A stretch of DNA of 64,000 nucleotides from Chitinilyticum aquatile DSM 21506. Its GTDB lineage: Bacteria; Pseudomonadota; Gammaproteobacteria; Burkholderiales; Chitinibacteraceae. Under the pieces are notes generated by a model. The model worked only from the letters and a program-made list of their open reading frames with translations. It was not told the origin of the DNA and did not search any database. Numbering within the stretch: the stretch's first letter is position 1; each line of letters opens with the position of its first letter. Shown in pieces: positions 29,523 through 39,749 of the stretch. Both the position numbers and the translations under genes were made by a program. Location: assembly GCF_000430805.1 (NCBI RefSeq), contig NZ_AUMS01000001.1, positions 523,335-587,334 of the forward strand. Reading direction: 5' to 3'.

Positions 29523-30704
29523 ATGCCACTCGTCTCCATGCGCCAGCTGCTCGACCATGCCGCCGAATACCAGTACGCCCTGCCCGCGTTCAATGTGAAC
29601 AATCTGGAGCAGATGCGCGCCATCATGGAAGCGGCCGACCACACCAACAGCCCGGTGATCGTGCAGGCCTCGGCCGGCGCGCGCAAATACGCCGGCGCCC
29701 CCTTCCTGCGCCACCTGATGCTCGCTGCCGCCGAGGAATTCCCGCACATCCCCATCGTCATGCATCAGGATCATGGCACCAGCCCGGCTGTATGCCAGCG
29801 CGCGATCCAGCTCGGCTTCACCTCAGTCATGATGGATGGCTCACTGGAAAGCGACGGCAAGACCCCGGCGGATTACGACTACAACGTTGACGTCACCCGG
29901 CAGGTCGTCGAGATGGCACACGCCTGCGGCGTCTCGGTCGAAGGCGAACTCGGCTGCCTCGGCAGCCTGGAAACCGGCGAAGCCGGCGAGGAAGACGGCA
30001 TCGGCGCTGCCGGCAGGCTTGATCATGGCCGCTTGCTGACCGACCCGATCGAGGCCGCCGCCTTTGTTGCCGCTACCCAGGTCGACGCGCTGGCGATTGC
30101 GATCGGCACCAGCCATGGAGCGTACAAATTCAAGCGCCCGCCCACCGGCGAAACGCTGGCCATCGAGCGGGTGCGCGAGATTCACGAGCGCCTGCCCAAT
30201 ACGCATCTGGTGATGCACGGCAGCTCGTCGGTACCGCAGGAATGGCTCTCCATCATCAATGCCAACGGCGGCAGCATTCCGCCCACCTGGGGTGTACCGG
30301 TCGAAGAAATCGTGCGCGCCATCCGTTTCGGCGTGAGAAAAGTCAACATCGACACCGACCTGCGGCTGGCTGCCACCGGCGCCATCCGCCGCTTCATGGC
30401 CGCCAACCCGGCGGAATTCGACCCGCGCAAATACCTGCAGGAATCCGTGATTGCCATGCGCGACATCTGCATCGCGCGCTTTGCCGCCTTCGGCTGCGTC
30501 GGCCAGGCCGGCCACATCCGCGCGCTGCCGCTCGACACGATGGCGGCACGCTACGCCAGTGGCGAACTTGCTGTGCGCAGCACACCGGGCAACCGCGCAC
30601 CGGCACCGGCACCGGCACCGCAGCGCGGCGGTACAAGCAGCGCTGCCGCTCCGCAGGCGCTGCACATCAGAAACGAAAGCTGGCTGCTGCCGGATTGCTA
30701 CTGA
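29523..30704 (+). CDS. fba: class II fructose-bisphosphate aldolase, Calvin-cycle subtype
   Basis: Zinc aldolase of 393 aa joining or splitting fructose bisphosphate. Motifs: [15 protein letters not shown], zinc His in [70 protein letters not shown] and [13 protein letters not shown]. The GCLGSLETG form is typical of the CbbA-like subtype. The C-terminus is about 45 residues longer than usual and includes a (GCACCG) hexamer repeat encoding Ala-Pro. AAGGA precedes the ATG. Confidence 0.93.
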   Translation: MPLVSMRQLLDHAAEYQYALPAFNVNNLEQMRAIMEAADHTNSPVIVQASAGARKYAGAPFLRHLMLAAAEEFPHIPIVMHQDHGTSPAVCQRAIQLGFTSVMMDGSLESDGKTPADYDYNVDVTRQVVEMAHACGVSVEGELGCLGSLETGEAGEEDGIGAAGRLDHGRLLTDPIEAAAFVAATQVDALAIAIGTSHGAYKFKRPPTGETLAIERVREIHERLPNTHLVMHGSSSVPQEWLSIINANGGSIPPTWGVPVEEIVRAIRFGVRKVNIDTDLRLAATGAIRRFMAANPAEFDPRKYLQESVIAMRDICIARFAAFGCVGQAGHIRALPLDTMAARYASGELAVRSTPGNRAPAPAPAPQRGGTSSAAAPQALHIRNESWLLPDCY

Positions 30705-30741
30705 GGCGGCGAGAGCAAAACCGCACTCAGCCATAAATGAT

Positions 30742-30790
30742 AGGTATATGCTTGCAGCCCTTTATTTAAAATGGTTGCAAGCGTATACAC
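30742..30790. repeat. 49-bp palindromic repeat, copy 7 (intergenic)
   Basis: Ends AGGTAT and ATACAC, with arms TGCTTGCAGCC and GGTTGCAAGC around an AT-rich centre. Located 38 bp after fba, where its hairpin may act as the transcript end. Confidence 0.9.
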
Positions 30791-30876
30791 TTCACATTCA
30801 TTTGATAGTGGCATGAGCGCAAGCCCCGAAGCAAGCACCCGGAAGATTACGCTCCTCTCCCCCCATTTCCGCAGAA

Positions 30877-31272
30877 CTACAGCTTACCAACCAGCTTGCG
30901 GTAATCCTCCAGTTCGCGCGGCGCATAAGGGAGCACAGCCAGCCGTTGTGTCACGCTGATCAGCATTGCGCGCTGGGCGGGCGTCAGCAAGGCGGCTTTC
31001 TGTTTCAGGGCGCGAGCCAGGTTGCTCTTGATCAGCTTGCCAAAAGGCAGCATTGCATCGGCAGCAAGCAGCTGACAGGCCAGCCCGATGGCGACGGCTT
31101 CCTCAGCACGGATGCCACTCCGCAGTTGCTGGATAACACGGTTAGTCCACAACGCCGGATGGGGTTCATCCGGCTCAGGAAAATACGCACGGATCGCTTC
31201 ACCCGACAGCACAAGCAAGCCGGCTTCGAGCCCTTGCCGGCTGGCGTGTCGCAGATCGGCCTGTTGCCTCAC
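30877..31272 (-). CDS. hypothetical protein overlapping the deaminase gene
   Basis: Protein of 131 aa, helical and without a known domain (AIGLACQLLAADAML, ALLTPAQRAMLISVTQRL). The GTG at 31270-31272 overlaps the stop codon of the upstream deaminase gene (GTGA), so translation is coupled. Role unknown. Confidence 0.6.
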   Translation of the reverse strand: MRQQADLRHASRQGLEAGLLVLSGEAIRAYFPEPDEPHPALWTNRVIQQLRSGIRAEEAVAIGLACQLLAADAMLPFGKLIKSNLARALKQKAALLTPAQRAMLISVTQRLAVLPYAPRELEDYRKLVGKL

Positions 31273-31706
31273 TCACCAATATCCTCGTTCCACAGCGCGG
31301 GCTGCTCGACTATAAACTGCTGCATCAGTGCGATGCAGTCGGCATCATCGAGCACCTGCAGCGCCACGCCACGGCTTTGCAGCAAGGCCTCCTCGCCCAG
31401 AAAGCTGCGGTTTTCACCGATCACCACGCGCGGAATCCCATAGAGCAGAATGGCGCCACTGCACATCGCGCACGGCGAGAGCGTGGTGTAGAGCACCGAT
31501 TCGCGATACACCTGCGCGGGCAGGCGGCCGGCGTTTTCCAGCGCGTCCATTTCGCCATGCAGAATGGCGCTGCCCTGCTGCACGCGGCGGTTGTGCCCGC
31601 GGCCGATGATGCGCCCCTGATGCACGAGCACGCTGCCAATCGGAATGCCGCCTTCGCTGAGCCCGAGGCGTGCTTCTGCAATGGCGGCCTGCATGAATTC
31701 GTCCAT
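31269..31706 (-). CDS. nucleoside/cytosine deaminase (FCY1-like)
   Basis: Cytidine-deaminase superfamily enzyme of 145 aa. Zinc site His and catalytic Glu in ILHGEMDALENAG, and the Cys pair in TTLSPCAMCSGAILLYGI. The following PRVVIGENRSFLGEE and the C-terminal LWNEDIGE are characteristic of yeast-type cytosine deaminases rather than TadA. Probable pyrimidine salvage. Confidence 0.85.
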   Translation of the reverse strand: MDEFMQAAIAEARLGLSEGGIPIGSVLVHQGRIIGRGHNRRVQQGSAILHGEMDALENAGRLPAQVYRESVLYTTLSPCAMCSGAILLYGIPRVVIGENRSFLGEEALLQSRGVALQVLDDADCIALMQQFIVEQPALWNEDIGE

Positions 31707-31869
31707 GGTGTTTCCTGTCAGCGCAAGAGTGATGCTGACACTGTAGCCCTGCCGGGATTACAGGGCCAGCCCATTCACGGCGGGGCGCGCGAGCTGTGCG
31801 CAGGCTTGCCGATGCCGACGCGCTGAAGTGCATCACGGCAGAAATCGGGCAACACCGGAGTACTGCATC

Positions 31870-31918
31870 AGGTATAAAGCCATAGCCTTTTATTTGAAAT
31901 GGCTACAGGCCAATACCC
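31870..31918. repeat. 49-bp palindromic repeat, copy 8 (intergenic)
   Basis: Ends AGGTAT and ATACCC, arms AAAGCCATAGCC and GGCTACAGGCC around TTTTATTTGAAAT. It lies in the 498-bp gap between the deaminase and chemoreceptor genes, on the same strand. Confidence 0.92.
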
Positions 31919-31960
31919 TACTAAACAACATGAGCAGCTAACTGCTCCAGCCATCCGTAA

Positions 31961-32033
31961 TACCGGCGAAAGCCAGCATCCAAACTGCATCTGCGACCGG
32001 AAGTCCTGGATTCCGGCCTTCGCCGGAGTGACG
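31961..32033. repeat. REP pair of the CCGGCGAAGGCC type
   Basis: ACCGGCGAAAGCCAGCATCC and, in inverted orientation, CTGGATTCCGGCCTTCGCC flank about 24 bp. This is the common bacterial REP whose spurious translation contains TPAKAGIQ. Together with copy 8 and a terminator it makes up the gap upstream of the deaminase and downstream of the chemoreceptor. Confidence 0.75.
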
Positions 32034-32138
32034 TCAGAAAAGGCCGCAACACAGTTCAGGTACATCGCTATCCGAAAGGAGCAGCGGGACTGCGGGCAGC
32101 GCCGCAGTCACGGCGGCCTGCAACCATGGCATGCATTC

Positions 32139-32170
32139 AAAAAAACAGCCTGCCGGTCTGGCAGGCTGTT
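32139..32170 (-). terminator. terminator of the chemoreceptor gene
   Basis: Eleven-bp stem AACAGCCTGCC and GGCAGGCTGTT with a GGTCT loop; on the minus strand the stem runs into a T tract. Confidence 0.9.
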
Positions 32171-32204
32171 CTGGCATTGCAGCCCTGAGCAGGGCCGGGG
32201 ACGG

Positions 32205-33821
32205 TCAGAGGCGGAAGCGGGCGACATCCGCACGCAGCTTGCCGGCCAGCTGCTCCAGCGCGCGCACATTTTCGTTGGCAGCGCGTACCGACTCGGCCGA
32301 TTCCTCGACCATATGGGTAATGCGCTCGACATTGACCGCCAGACTGCTGCTGGCCTGGCTCTGCTCTGATGTGGCAGTGGCAACTTCGCGGATCTTGTGC
32401 AGCGTTTCCGAGGCACCGCTGCTGATTTCGCGCAGCATGGTCGCGGCACGGTCGGCCATGTCGACCCCGCGCGCCACCTGCGGCGTTGCCTGCTCCATGC
32501 TGGCGACGACCGACAGCGTGTCGGTCTGCACGGCCTGGATCATGCTGGTGATCTGTCCGGTGGCCTGCGTGGTGCGTTCGGCCAGCTTGCGCACTTCATC
32601 GGCCACCACGGCAAAGCCGCGCCCCTGCTCGCCGGCGCGTGCGGCCTCGATGGCGGCATTGAGCGCCAGCAGATTGGTCTGGTCGGCGATGTCCTTGATC
32701 ACACTGGCAATGCCATCGATTTCGCGCGAGCGCTCGACCAGCCCGCCGATCAGGCCGGAGGCGTTGGAAATCTGTTCTGCCACCAGCTGAACCTCCTGCG
32801 CGGCCTTGTTGACCAGCCCTTCGCCCTCATTGGCCAGCTGCGTCGAACGCGAGGAATTCTGCTCGGTTTCGCGGGCGCCTTGCGAGATATGATCGATGCT
32901 GACCGACATTTCCTCGATGGCCGCTGCGCTGGACTGGGTGGCATCGGAGGATTGCCGCGACGCATGATTGATGGCTTCCATCTGGTGCGCGAGGCTGCCT
33001 GTTGCCTGCCGCAGCTGGTCGGCGCCACGCTGAATGCTCTCTATCATTTCGCGCAAACTGGTCTGCATGCTCGCCACCGCGCCCAGCAGGCTGTCGGGGC
33101 GGACGTCGCCCTGCACCTTGCGCCCCAGATCGCCCTGGGAAATCGCCTGCGCGACTTCGGCGGCGTAGGCAGGCTCGCCGCCGAGCTGCAGCAGCAGCCG
33201 GCGCACGGTCGTCATCAGGATCAGGGCAACAAAAGCGGCAATGGCCAGACAGATGACCACCTGCCAGCGGGCATTGGCCCAGAAGCGCGCATCGGCCTCG
33301 GCAAAGCTAACGCCGTTGCCGACAATCCATTTCCAGCGCGGCGTCTGGACGGCCACCGACAGCAGGTCAACCACCTTGCCTTCGCGCTCGGAAGTCCACC
33401 AGTATTCGGTCAGCTTGCCGCCGGACTTCTGCAGCGCATCAACCGCCAGCGCGCCGACGCTCTTGCCCTGGGCATCCTTGAAATCGTTGAAGCTGGTGCC
33501 GTGCAGTTGCGGGTCGAGCGGCGTGGAAACGAAGTTGAGTTTTTCATCGACGACGTACACATACTCTGACTTGTGGTATTTGTTTTCACGCAGTATCTGC
33601 GTGGCAATTGCCTTGGCCTGCTCTTCACTGAGCTTGCCGCTGGCCGCCATGTCTTCCAGCTGGGCGATGGTCAGGTATGTGCTGCGCAGCAGTTGCTCGA
33701 TGCGCGCCTTGTTATCCTGATTGGCCGCCGTTTTCATGGTCGACAGCCCCACCAGCATTACGCCAACCAGTGCAAACAGCACAAATACTGACAGCAGCCA
33801 TGCTTTCATTTTGATGGTCAT
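32205..33821 (-). CDS. methyl-accepting chemotaxis protein with single Cache domain
   Basis: Chemoreceptor of 538 aa. First membrane segment at about residues 7-27, periplasmic sCache_2-type domain ([39 protein letters not shown]), second segment ([19 protein letters not shown]), HAMP-like linker and a signalling tip [20 protein letters not shown] with [20 protein letters not shown]. Class with long cytoplasmic helices; no C-terminal CheR-binding pentapeptide is seen. Ligands of such domains are often small organic acids. Confidence 0.93.
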   Translation of the reverse strand: MTIKMKAWLLSVFVLFALVGVMLVGLSTMKTAANQDNKARIEQLLRSTYLTIAQLEDMAASGKLSEEQAKAIATQILRENKYHKSEYVYVVDEKLNFVSTPLDPQLHGTSFNDFKDAQGKSVGALAVDALQKSGGKLTEYWWTSEREGKVVDLLSVAVQTPRWKWIVGNGVSFAEADARFWANARWQVVICLAIAAFVALILMTTVRRLLLQLGGEPAYAAEVAQAISQGDLGRKVQGDVRPDSLLGAVASMQTSLREMIESIQRGADQLRQATGSLAHQMEAINHASRQSSDATQSSAAAIEEMSVSIDHISQGARETEQNSSRSTQLANEGEGLVNKAAQEVQLVAEQISNASGLIGGLVERSREIDGIASVIKDIADQTNLLALNAAIEAARAGEQGRGFAVVADEVRKLAERTTQATGQITSMIQAVQTDTLSVVASMEQATPQVARGVDMADRAATMLREISSGASETLHKIREVATATSEQSQASSSLAVNVERITHMVEESAESVRAANENVRALEQLAGKLRADVARFRL

Positions 33822-33949
33822 GATTTCACCCGGTAAATACTAGATTGCGACTTACTCAGCTTAAGCAATGAAAAGCATGCTTGCACTGGAAAACTTGCAC
33901 GGCCGGGCCTGTTCGCCTGTATTTCCTCATGCCCGGCATGCGGTAAAGC

Positions 33950-35431
33950 TTACACGATAAGTCCGGCCTGTCGCGCCTTGTCCCAGTCCAGCACGGCATC
34001 CAGCGCGTCGGCCAGCCGGTCGATTTCGCCTTCCAGCAGCGCCTCGGGGTCGCGAATCGCCGTCGCATCACCCTGCCAGCCTGCCCAGCGCAGCAGCGCC
34101 TGCAGGGCTTCCGGCTCATCGAAGAGGCCATGCAGGTAGCTGCCAATGAGCTGGCCGTCCGGTGAAACGACGCCTTCGGGCTCAAAGCCCTGCCCGCCTT
34201 CATCAGCTGTCGCCAGCCGCGCCAGCGACGGCCAGTCGGCGTTCACGCGACTGCGCCCCTGATGGATTTCATAGCCGCGCACCGCTGCGCCGCCGGCACA
34301 CAGCACGCCGTGACGCTGGCGCAGAATTTTACCGGACTCAAGCACCGTACGCATGGGTATCAGCCCAAGGCCTTTTATTTCATTGGTTTGTGACTCGATA
34401 CCCTGCGGATCGGCAATGGTTTCGCCCAGCATCTGATAGCCACCGCAAATGCCGATGAGCTTGCCGCCATAGCGCAGGTGACGGGCAATTTCCGCATCCC
34501 AGCCCCACTCGCGCAGCGCCTGCATATCGCCGATCGTGTTTTTGCTGCCCGGCAAGATGAGCAGATCGCACGGCGGCAATGGCTTGCCCGGTGTGGCGTA
34601 GCGGCAATCAATGCCTTCTACGCGCCGCAGCGGGTCGAAATCGGTGTGGTTGGAGATGTGTGGCAGCGTGGCGATCACAATGCGGAATGCCGCCGCGCCC
34701 CCCGCAGCCTGCGCTTGTGGCAGCGCATCCTCGGCCGCGATCTCCAGCCCGTGCAGATAGGGCACCACCGCCAGCACCGGCTTGCCGGTTTGCTGCTCCA
34801 GCCAGTCCAGCCCCGGTTGCAGCAGCGCAAGATCACCCCGGAAGCGGTTGATGAGGAAGCCGCGCACGCGGGCCTGTTCGCTGGCGGACAGACAGGCCAG
34901 GGTGCCGACGATGTGGGCGAACACGCCACCGCGGTCGATGTCGGCGACCAGCCAAACCGGGCAGTCGGCCTCTTCGGCAAATCCCATGTTCGCAATATCG
35001 CCTTCGCGCAAATTCACTTCGGCCGGACTGCCCGCGCCTTCGACCAGTACCCAGTCATATTGCGCAGCCAGGCGCTGCCACGAGTCGAACACGGCGCTGC
35101 GCGCAGTGCGCTTGTAGTGGTGATAATCCACCGCATCCAGGTTGCCGATGCTGTGCCCCTGGATGATGACCTGCGCCCGGCAATCGCTGGAGGGCTTGAG
35201 CAGTACCGGGTTCATGTCCGAATGTGCGGGAAGGCCGCAGGCGACGGCCTGCACGGCCTGCGCACGGCCGATTTCGCCGCCATCTTCAGTGACCGCCGAA
35301 TTGAGCGCCATGTTCTGCGGCTTGAACGGCGCCACACGGATGCCGCGGCGGAGCAGCAGGCGACACAGCGCGGCGGTCAGTGTGGATTTGCCGGCATCCG
35401 AGGTACAACCCTGGATCATCAAGGTGGGCAT
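33950..35431 (-). CDS. cobQ: cobyric acid synthase
   Basis: Glutamine- and ATP-dependent amidase of adenosylcobyrinate a,c-diamide, 493 aa. N-terminal dethiobiotin-synthetase-like ATPase ([54 protein letters not shown]) and C-terminal triad glutaminase with nucleophile Cys in [15 protein letters not shown] and His in SYLHGLFD. Start at 35431 ([11 protein letters not shown]). No other cobalamin genes are near. A 49-bp palindrome covers residues about 343-359, with two ATA codons. Confidence 0.94.
   Translation of the reverse strand: MPTLMIQGCTSDAGKSTLTAALCRLLLRRGIRVAPFKPQNMALNSAVTEDGGEIGRAQAVQAVACGLPAHSDMNPVLLKPSSDCRAQVIIQGHSIGNLDAVDYHHYKRTARSAVFDSWQRLAAQYDWVLVEGAGSPAEVNLREGDIANMGFAEEADCPVWLVADIDRGGVFAHIVGTLACLSASEQARVRGFLINRFRGDLALLQPGLDWLEQQTGKPVLAVVPYLHGLEIAAEDALPQAQAAGGAAAFRIVIATLPHISNHTDFDPLRRVEGIDCRYATPGKPLPPCDLLILPGSKNTIGDMQALREWGWDAEIARHLRYGGKLIGICGGYQMLGETIADPQGIESQTNEIKGLGLIPMRTVLESGKILRQRHGVLCAGGAAVRGYEIHQGRSRVNADWPSLARLATADEGGQGFEPEGVVSPDGQLIGSYLHGLFDEPEALQALLRWAGWQGDATAIRDPEALLEGEIDRLADALDAVLDWDKARQAGLIV
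34355..34403. repeat. 49-bp palindromic repeat, copy 9 (inside cobQ)
   Basis: Ends GGGTATC and GATACCC, left arm CAGCCCAAGGCC, AT-rich centre. It encodes [16 protein letters not shown], the conserved region between the glutaminase nucleophile and catalytic end, which keeps the usual family spacing. ATA appears twice. Confidence 0.82.
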
Positions 35432-35557
35432 GGCTTGGCCAGTATCAAATAAGGGGGAGCGATTATCGCAGCAGCTGCCAGCCACTGCACGTAATGGTCA
35501 TCGGGCTGCAATGCAGCCATGCCTAAGATGGCTTGCCTGTTAAACCGAGGAACTGCC

Positions 35558-35737
35558 ATGAACCAAAATCCGCAAGACCGGATCACCAGACCGGCGCACA
35601 AACGCCCCCACCCCAGTTTTCAGGCGCGCCAGCAGCAGACTGCCTTTCAATGGCTGCTGGAAGGCATCAGCAACATGCCTCTGCGGTTGCAGGAAGACAA
35701 CAGCCCGGCCACTACCCGCTTGGCGGCACAAAGATAG
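35558..35737 (+). CDS. small hypothetical protein
   Basis: Fifty-nine residues, polar and Gln/Arg-rich (MNQNPQDRITRPAHKRPHPS). Support for a real gene comes from an AGGAA eight bases upstream of the ATG and a rho-independent terminator 28 bp after the stop. No family recognised. Confidence 0.5.
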   Translation: MNQNPQDRITRPAHKRPHPSFQARQQQTAFQWLLEGISNMPLRLQEDNSPATTRLAAQR

Positions 35738-35764
35738 CCAGCGGCAGTATCCACCCCGCAGATC

Positions 35765-35788
35765 AGCCGGCACCTGCCGGCTTTTTCC
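35765..35788 (+). terminator. terminator after the 59-aa gene
   Basis: Stem AGCCGGC and GCCGGCT with an ACCT loop followed by TTTTCC. Confidence 0.75.
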
Positions 35789-35910
35789 TTTTCCGGCAGG
35801 CAGATAGCGCCGGATTCCTGCCATGGCACCACAGCCGCGCCCCGCCTCAGGGCATACAGGGTTAGGGATTTTCACAAGTGTTATGCACAGCAGAAGCCGC
35901 TAAGGTTGCG

Positions 35911-35933
35911 ATGCCGTACAACTGTTACGGCAT
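35911..35933. promoter_or_regulatory. inverted repeat upstream of livH
   Basis: Perfect 8-bp arms ATGCCGTA and TACGGCAT around CAACTGT, 42 bp before the livH start. It could be an operator or leader hairpin for the liv operon. Confidence 0.4.
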
Positions 35934-35974
35934 AATCTGCGGCAATCTGATTCCCTCCTTTGAGGTTTTGACAA

Positions 35975-36904
35975 GTGGACCACCTCCTCCAACACCTGAT
36001 CAATGGCCTGGTGATCGGCAGTGTGTATGCACTGATCGCACTGGGCTACACGATGGTGTACGGCATCATGCAGCTGATCAACTTCGCCCACGGCGAAATC
36101 GTGATGATCGGCGCCATGGTAACGATCACCTGCATCAACATGCTGCTGGGCGCCAATGTGGCGCTGCCGGGCATCCTGCTGCTGACCATCGGCCTTGCCA
36201 TGGCGATTCCAGTCTCGATGGCGCTCGGCTATGGCATCGAGCGCGTGGCCTACCGGCCGCTGCGCAATGCGCCGCGCCTCGCCCCGCTGATCACGGCCAT
36301 CGGCCTCTCGATCGTGCTGCAGCAGGTCGCCACGCTGATCTGGGGCCGCAATTACCGCCCCTTCCCGCCAATTCTTGAAATCAAGACCTTCGAAATCGGT
36401 GGCGCAGTCATCACCAATCTGCAGGTTGCGATCATTGTGCTGGCCATCGTGATCATGGCCGCACTGTTTTTCCTGATCGAACGCTCCAAGCTCGGCCGCG
36501 CCATGCGTGCCACCGCACAGAACATCGACGTGGCGAGGCTGATGGGAGTGAACACCAACACCATCATCTCGCTGACCTTCGTGATCGGCTCGGCGCTGGG
36601 CGCCGTGGCTGGCGTGATGGTCGCCGCGAACTATGACCAGGCGCATGCCTACATGGGCTTCCTGATCGGGCTGAAGGCCTTCACGGCGGCAGTACTCGGC
36701 GGCATCGGCAACCTGGGCGGGGCAGTGCTCGGCGGTCTGGTGCTCGGCATCATCGAAAGCCTGGGGGCGGGCTACCTGTCGGATCTCACCGGTGGTGTGC
36801 TGACCTCCAGCTACAAGGACATTTTTGCCTTTGCCGTGCTGATCCTGGTGCTGCTGTTCCGTCCGAGCGGCCTGCTGGGCGAACGTGTCGCCGAGCGCGC
36901 ATAA
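35975..36904 (+). CDS. livH: branched-chain amino acid ABC permease LivH
   Basis: Inner-membrane permease of a HAAT-type importer, 309 aa, GTG start with GAGG ten bases upstream. Family marks: GLVIGSVYALIALGYTMVYG, LINFAHGEIVMIGAM and FTAAVLGGIGNLGGAVLGG near the ATPase contact loop. First of four genes livH-livM-livG-livF; a substrate-binding protein gene is missing from the cluster. Confidence 0.94.
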   Translation: MDHLLQHLINGLVIGSVYALIALGYTMVYGIMQLINFAHGEIVMIGAMVTITCINMLLGANVALPGILLLTIGLAMAIPVSMALGYGIERVAYRPLRNAPRLAPLITAIGLSIVLQQVATLIWGRNYRPFPPILEIKTFEIGGAVITNLQVAIIVLAIVIMAALFFLIERSKLGRAMRATAQNIDVARLMGVNTNTIISLTFVIGSALGAVAGVMVAANYDQAHAYMGFLIGLKAFTAAVLGGIGNLGGAVLGGLVLGIIESLGAGYLSDLTGGVLTSSYKDIFAFAVLILVLLFRPSGLLGERVAERA

Positions 36905-36914
36905 GGAGAATGAA

Positions 36915-38096
36915 ATGACCACCATGGCCAATACCATTGCCGGCTGGTTCGGTGCCGGCAAACAGGGCCAACACGCCAAGCTGCAGCTGATCCTGCTGAC
37001 TGTCTGCATGCTGGTGCTGCCCTTCTTCCTCTCGGGCACCTTTGCCAGCGGCAATTCCTGGGTGCGCACGATCGACTTCGCGCTGCTCTACATCATGCTG
37101 GCGCTGGGGCTGAACATCGTGGTCGGCTACGCCGGCCTGCTTGATCTGGGCTACATCGCCTTCTACGCCGTCGGCGCCTATCTGTATGCGCTGCTGAATT
37201 CGCCGCAGATCGCAGGATATCTGCCGGTGTGGATGATGAATCCGCCGCTGCTGGTGATGCTGCTGCTGGCGGCGGCCGTTGCAGGCTGCTTCGGCGTGAT
37301 GCTGGGTGCACCGACACTGAAACTGCGTGGCGACTATCTCGCCATCGTGACGCTGGGCTTCGGTGAAATCATCCGCATTTTCATGAACAACCTCGATCGC
37401 CCGATCAACCTCACCAACGGTCCGCAGGGCATCAACAATATCGAACGCGTGTCGCTCTTCGGTCATGAATTCGGCAAGCCGCTGGAAATCTTCGGCCTGC
37501 AGTTTCCGATGGTGCACCAGTATTACTACCTGATCCTGGCCTTCTGCGCGCTGATCATTTTCGTGTCGATCCGCCTGCAGCGCTCGCGCATCGGCCGCGC
37601 CTGGGTGGCGATTCGCGAAGACGAAATCGCCGCGGCGGCGATGGGCATCAACACCCGCAACGTGAAACTGCTGGCCTTCGCGATGGGCGCGAGCTTCGGT
37701 GGCGTATCCGGTTCGCTGTTTGCCAGCTTCCAGGGCTTCATTTCGCCGGAATCCTTCATCCTGATGGAGTCGGTGCTGGTGCTGTGCATGGTGGTGCTCG
37801 GCGGCATGGGGCATATCCCGGGTGTGATTCTGGGCGCGATCATCGTTTCCATCACGCCGGAAGCGCTGCGCGAGGTGGTGAACCCGCTGCAGGACATGCT
37901 GCTTGGCAAACGTGTGGTCGATCCCGAAAACCTGCGCATGCTGATGTTCGGTCTGGCCATGATCATCATCATGCTGCTGCGCCCCGAAGGCCTGTGGCCG
38001 TCGCGCCGCCGCAAGGACGAGCTGCATCCGGCAACCAAGCGCATCACCAAACAGGAAGACGCAACCCTCGATGAAGCGGAGCGCGAACATGAGTGA
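36915..38096 (+). CDS. livM: branched-chain amino acid ABC permease LivM
   Basis: Second permease, 393 aa. Marks: LGLNIVVGYAGLLDLGYIAF, RGDYLAIVTLGFGEIIRI and VVLGGMGHIPGVILGA. ATG at 36915 has AAGGAG upstream, 10 bp after livH. The C-terminus ends with a charged tail and overlaps livG by 8 bp. Confidence 0.94.
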   Translation: MTTMANTIAGWFGAGKQGQHAKLQLILLTVCMLVLPFFLSGTFASGNSWVRTIDFALLYIMLALGLNIVVGYAGLLDLGYIAFYAVGAYLYALLNSPQIAGYLPVWMMNPPLLVMLLLAAAVAGCFGVMLGAPTLKLRGDYLAIVTLGFGEIIRIFMNNLDRPINLTNGPQGINNIERVSLFGHEFGKPLEIFGLQFPMVHQYYYLILAFCALIIFVSIRLQRSRIGRAWVAIREDEIAAAAMGINTRNVKLLAFAMGASFGGVSGSLFASFQGFISPESFILMESVLVLCMVVLGGMGHIPGVILGAIIVSITPEALREVVNPLQDMLLGKRVVDPENLRMLMFGLAMIIIMLLRPEGLWPSRRRKDELHPATKRITKQEDATLDEAEREHE

Positions 38097-38859
38097 AGTA
38101 CTGCTGGCCATTGATGGCATTACGAAACGCTTTGGCGGGCTGGTTGCGCTCAACGAGGTTGGCCTGACCATTCGCCGTGGCGAAATCTACGGACTGATCG
38201 GCCCGAACGGCGCCGGCAAGACCACGCTGTTCAACGTACTGACCGGCCTCTACCAGCCCGACGAAGGCAAATTCACCTTCGACGGCCACAACCTCTTCCG
38301 CCAGAAGCCAAACAAGGTGGTCGAAGCCGGCATTGCACGGACTTTCCAGAATATCCGCCTGTTTGCCAACATGACGGCACTGGAAAACGTCATGGTCGGC
38401 CAGCATGTGCGCAGCGTCACCGGCGTACTCGGGGCCGTACTGCGCACGCCGAAGGCGCGTGCCGAAGAAGCGGCAATCAAGTTGCGCGCGCAAGAACTGC
38501 TCGATTATGTCGGCATCGGCCACCATGCCGGCGAGCTAGCCCGCAACCTGTCCTACGGCGACCAGCGCCGGCTGGAAATCGCCCGCGCGCTGGCTACCCG
38601 TCCGACGCTGCTGGCGCTCGACGAGCCGGCCGCCGGCATGAATCCGAAGGAAACCGAAGACCTGAAGGCGCTGATGGAAAAAATCCGCGCCGACGGAGTC
38701 ACGATTCTGCTGATCGAACACGACGTGAAACTGATGATGGGCCTCTGCGACCGGATTGCCGTGCTCGACTACGGCAGGAAAATTGCCGAAGGCCTGCCGG
38801 TGGACGTGAAGCGCGACCCGCGCGTGATCGAAGCCTACCTGGGCGTTGCCCACGAATAA
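38089..38859 (+). CDS. livG: branched-chain amino acid ABC ATPase LivG
   Basis: ATPase of 256 aa. Walker A GPNGAGKTTLFNVL, IARTFQNIRLFANMTALENV, signature LSYGDQRRLEIARAL, Walker B LLALDEPAAGMNPKE and C-terminal VDVKRDPRVIEAYLG typical of LivG. The ATG at 38089 lies inside the end of livM, with GGAG upstream. Confidence 0.94.
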   Translation: MSEVLLAIDGITKRFGGLVALNEVGLTIRRGEIYGLIGPNGAGKTTLFNVLTGLYQPDEGKFTFDGHNLFRQKPNKVVEAGIARTFQNIRLFANMTALENVMVGQHVRSVTGVLGAVLRTPKARAEEAAIKLRAQELLDYVGIGHHAGELARNLSYGDQRRLEIARALATRPTLLALDEPAAGMNPKETEDLKALMEKIRADGVTILLIEHDVKLMMGLCDRIAVLDYGRKIAEGLPVDVKRDPRVIEAYLGVAHE

Positions 38860-38871
38860 GGAAGAAAGCAC

Positions 38872-39597
<726 letters not shown>

Positions 39598-39618
39598 GCT
39601 GCAGGATTGCGCAATAGC

Positions 39619-39646
39619 ACAAAGGGCTGCCCAGGCAGCCCTTTGT
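39619..39646 (+). terminator. terminator of the liv operon
   Basis: Stem ACAAAGGGCTGC and GCAGCCCTTTGT with a CCAG loop followed by TATT, 21 bp after the livF stop. Confidence 0.75.
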
Positions 39647-39689
39647 TATTACCGCAGCGCCACGGCCGGTGCCGAAAAAATACCAAGCA

Positions 39690-39738
39690 CCGTATCAGCC
39701 TATAGCCATCCAAGAAAAATGGCTGCAGTCATATACCC
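39690..39738. repeat. 49-bp palindromic repeat, copy 10 (intergenic)
   Basis: Ends CCGTAT and ATACCC, arms CAGCCTATAGCCAT and ATGGCTGCAGTC. It lies between the convergent livF and astE genes, ending 12 bp before the astE stop. Confidence 0.88.
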
Positions 39739-39749
39739 AAAGAAAAGCA

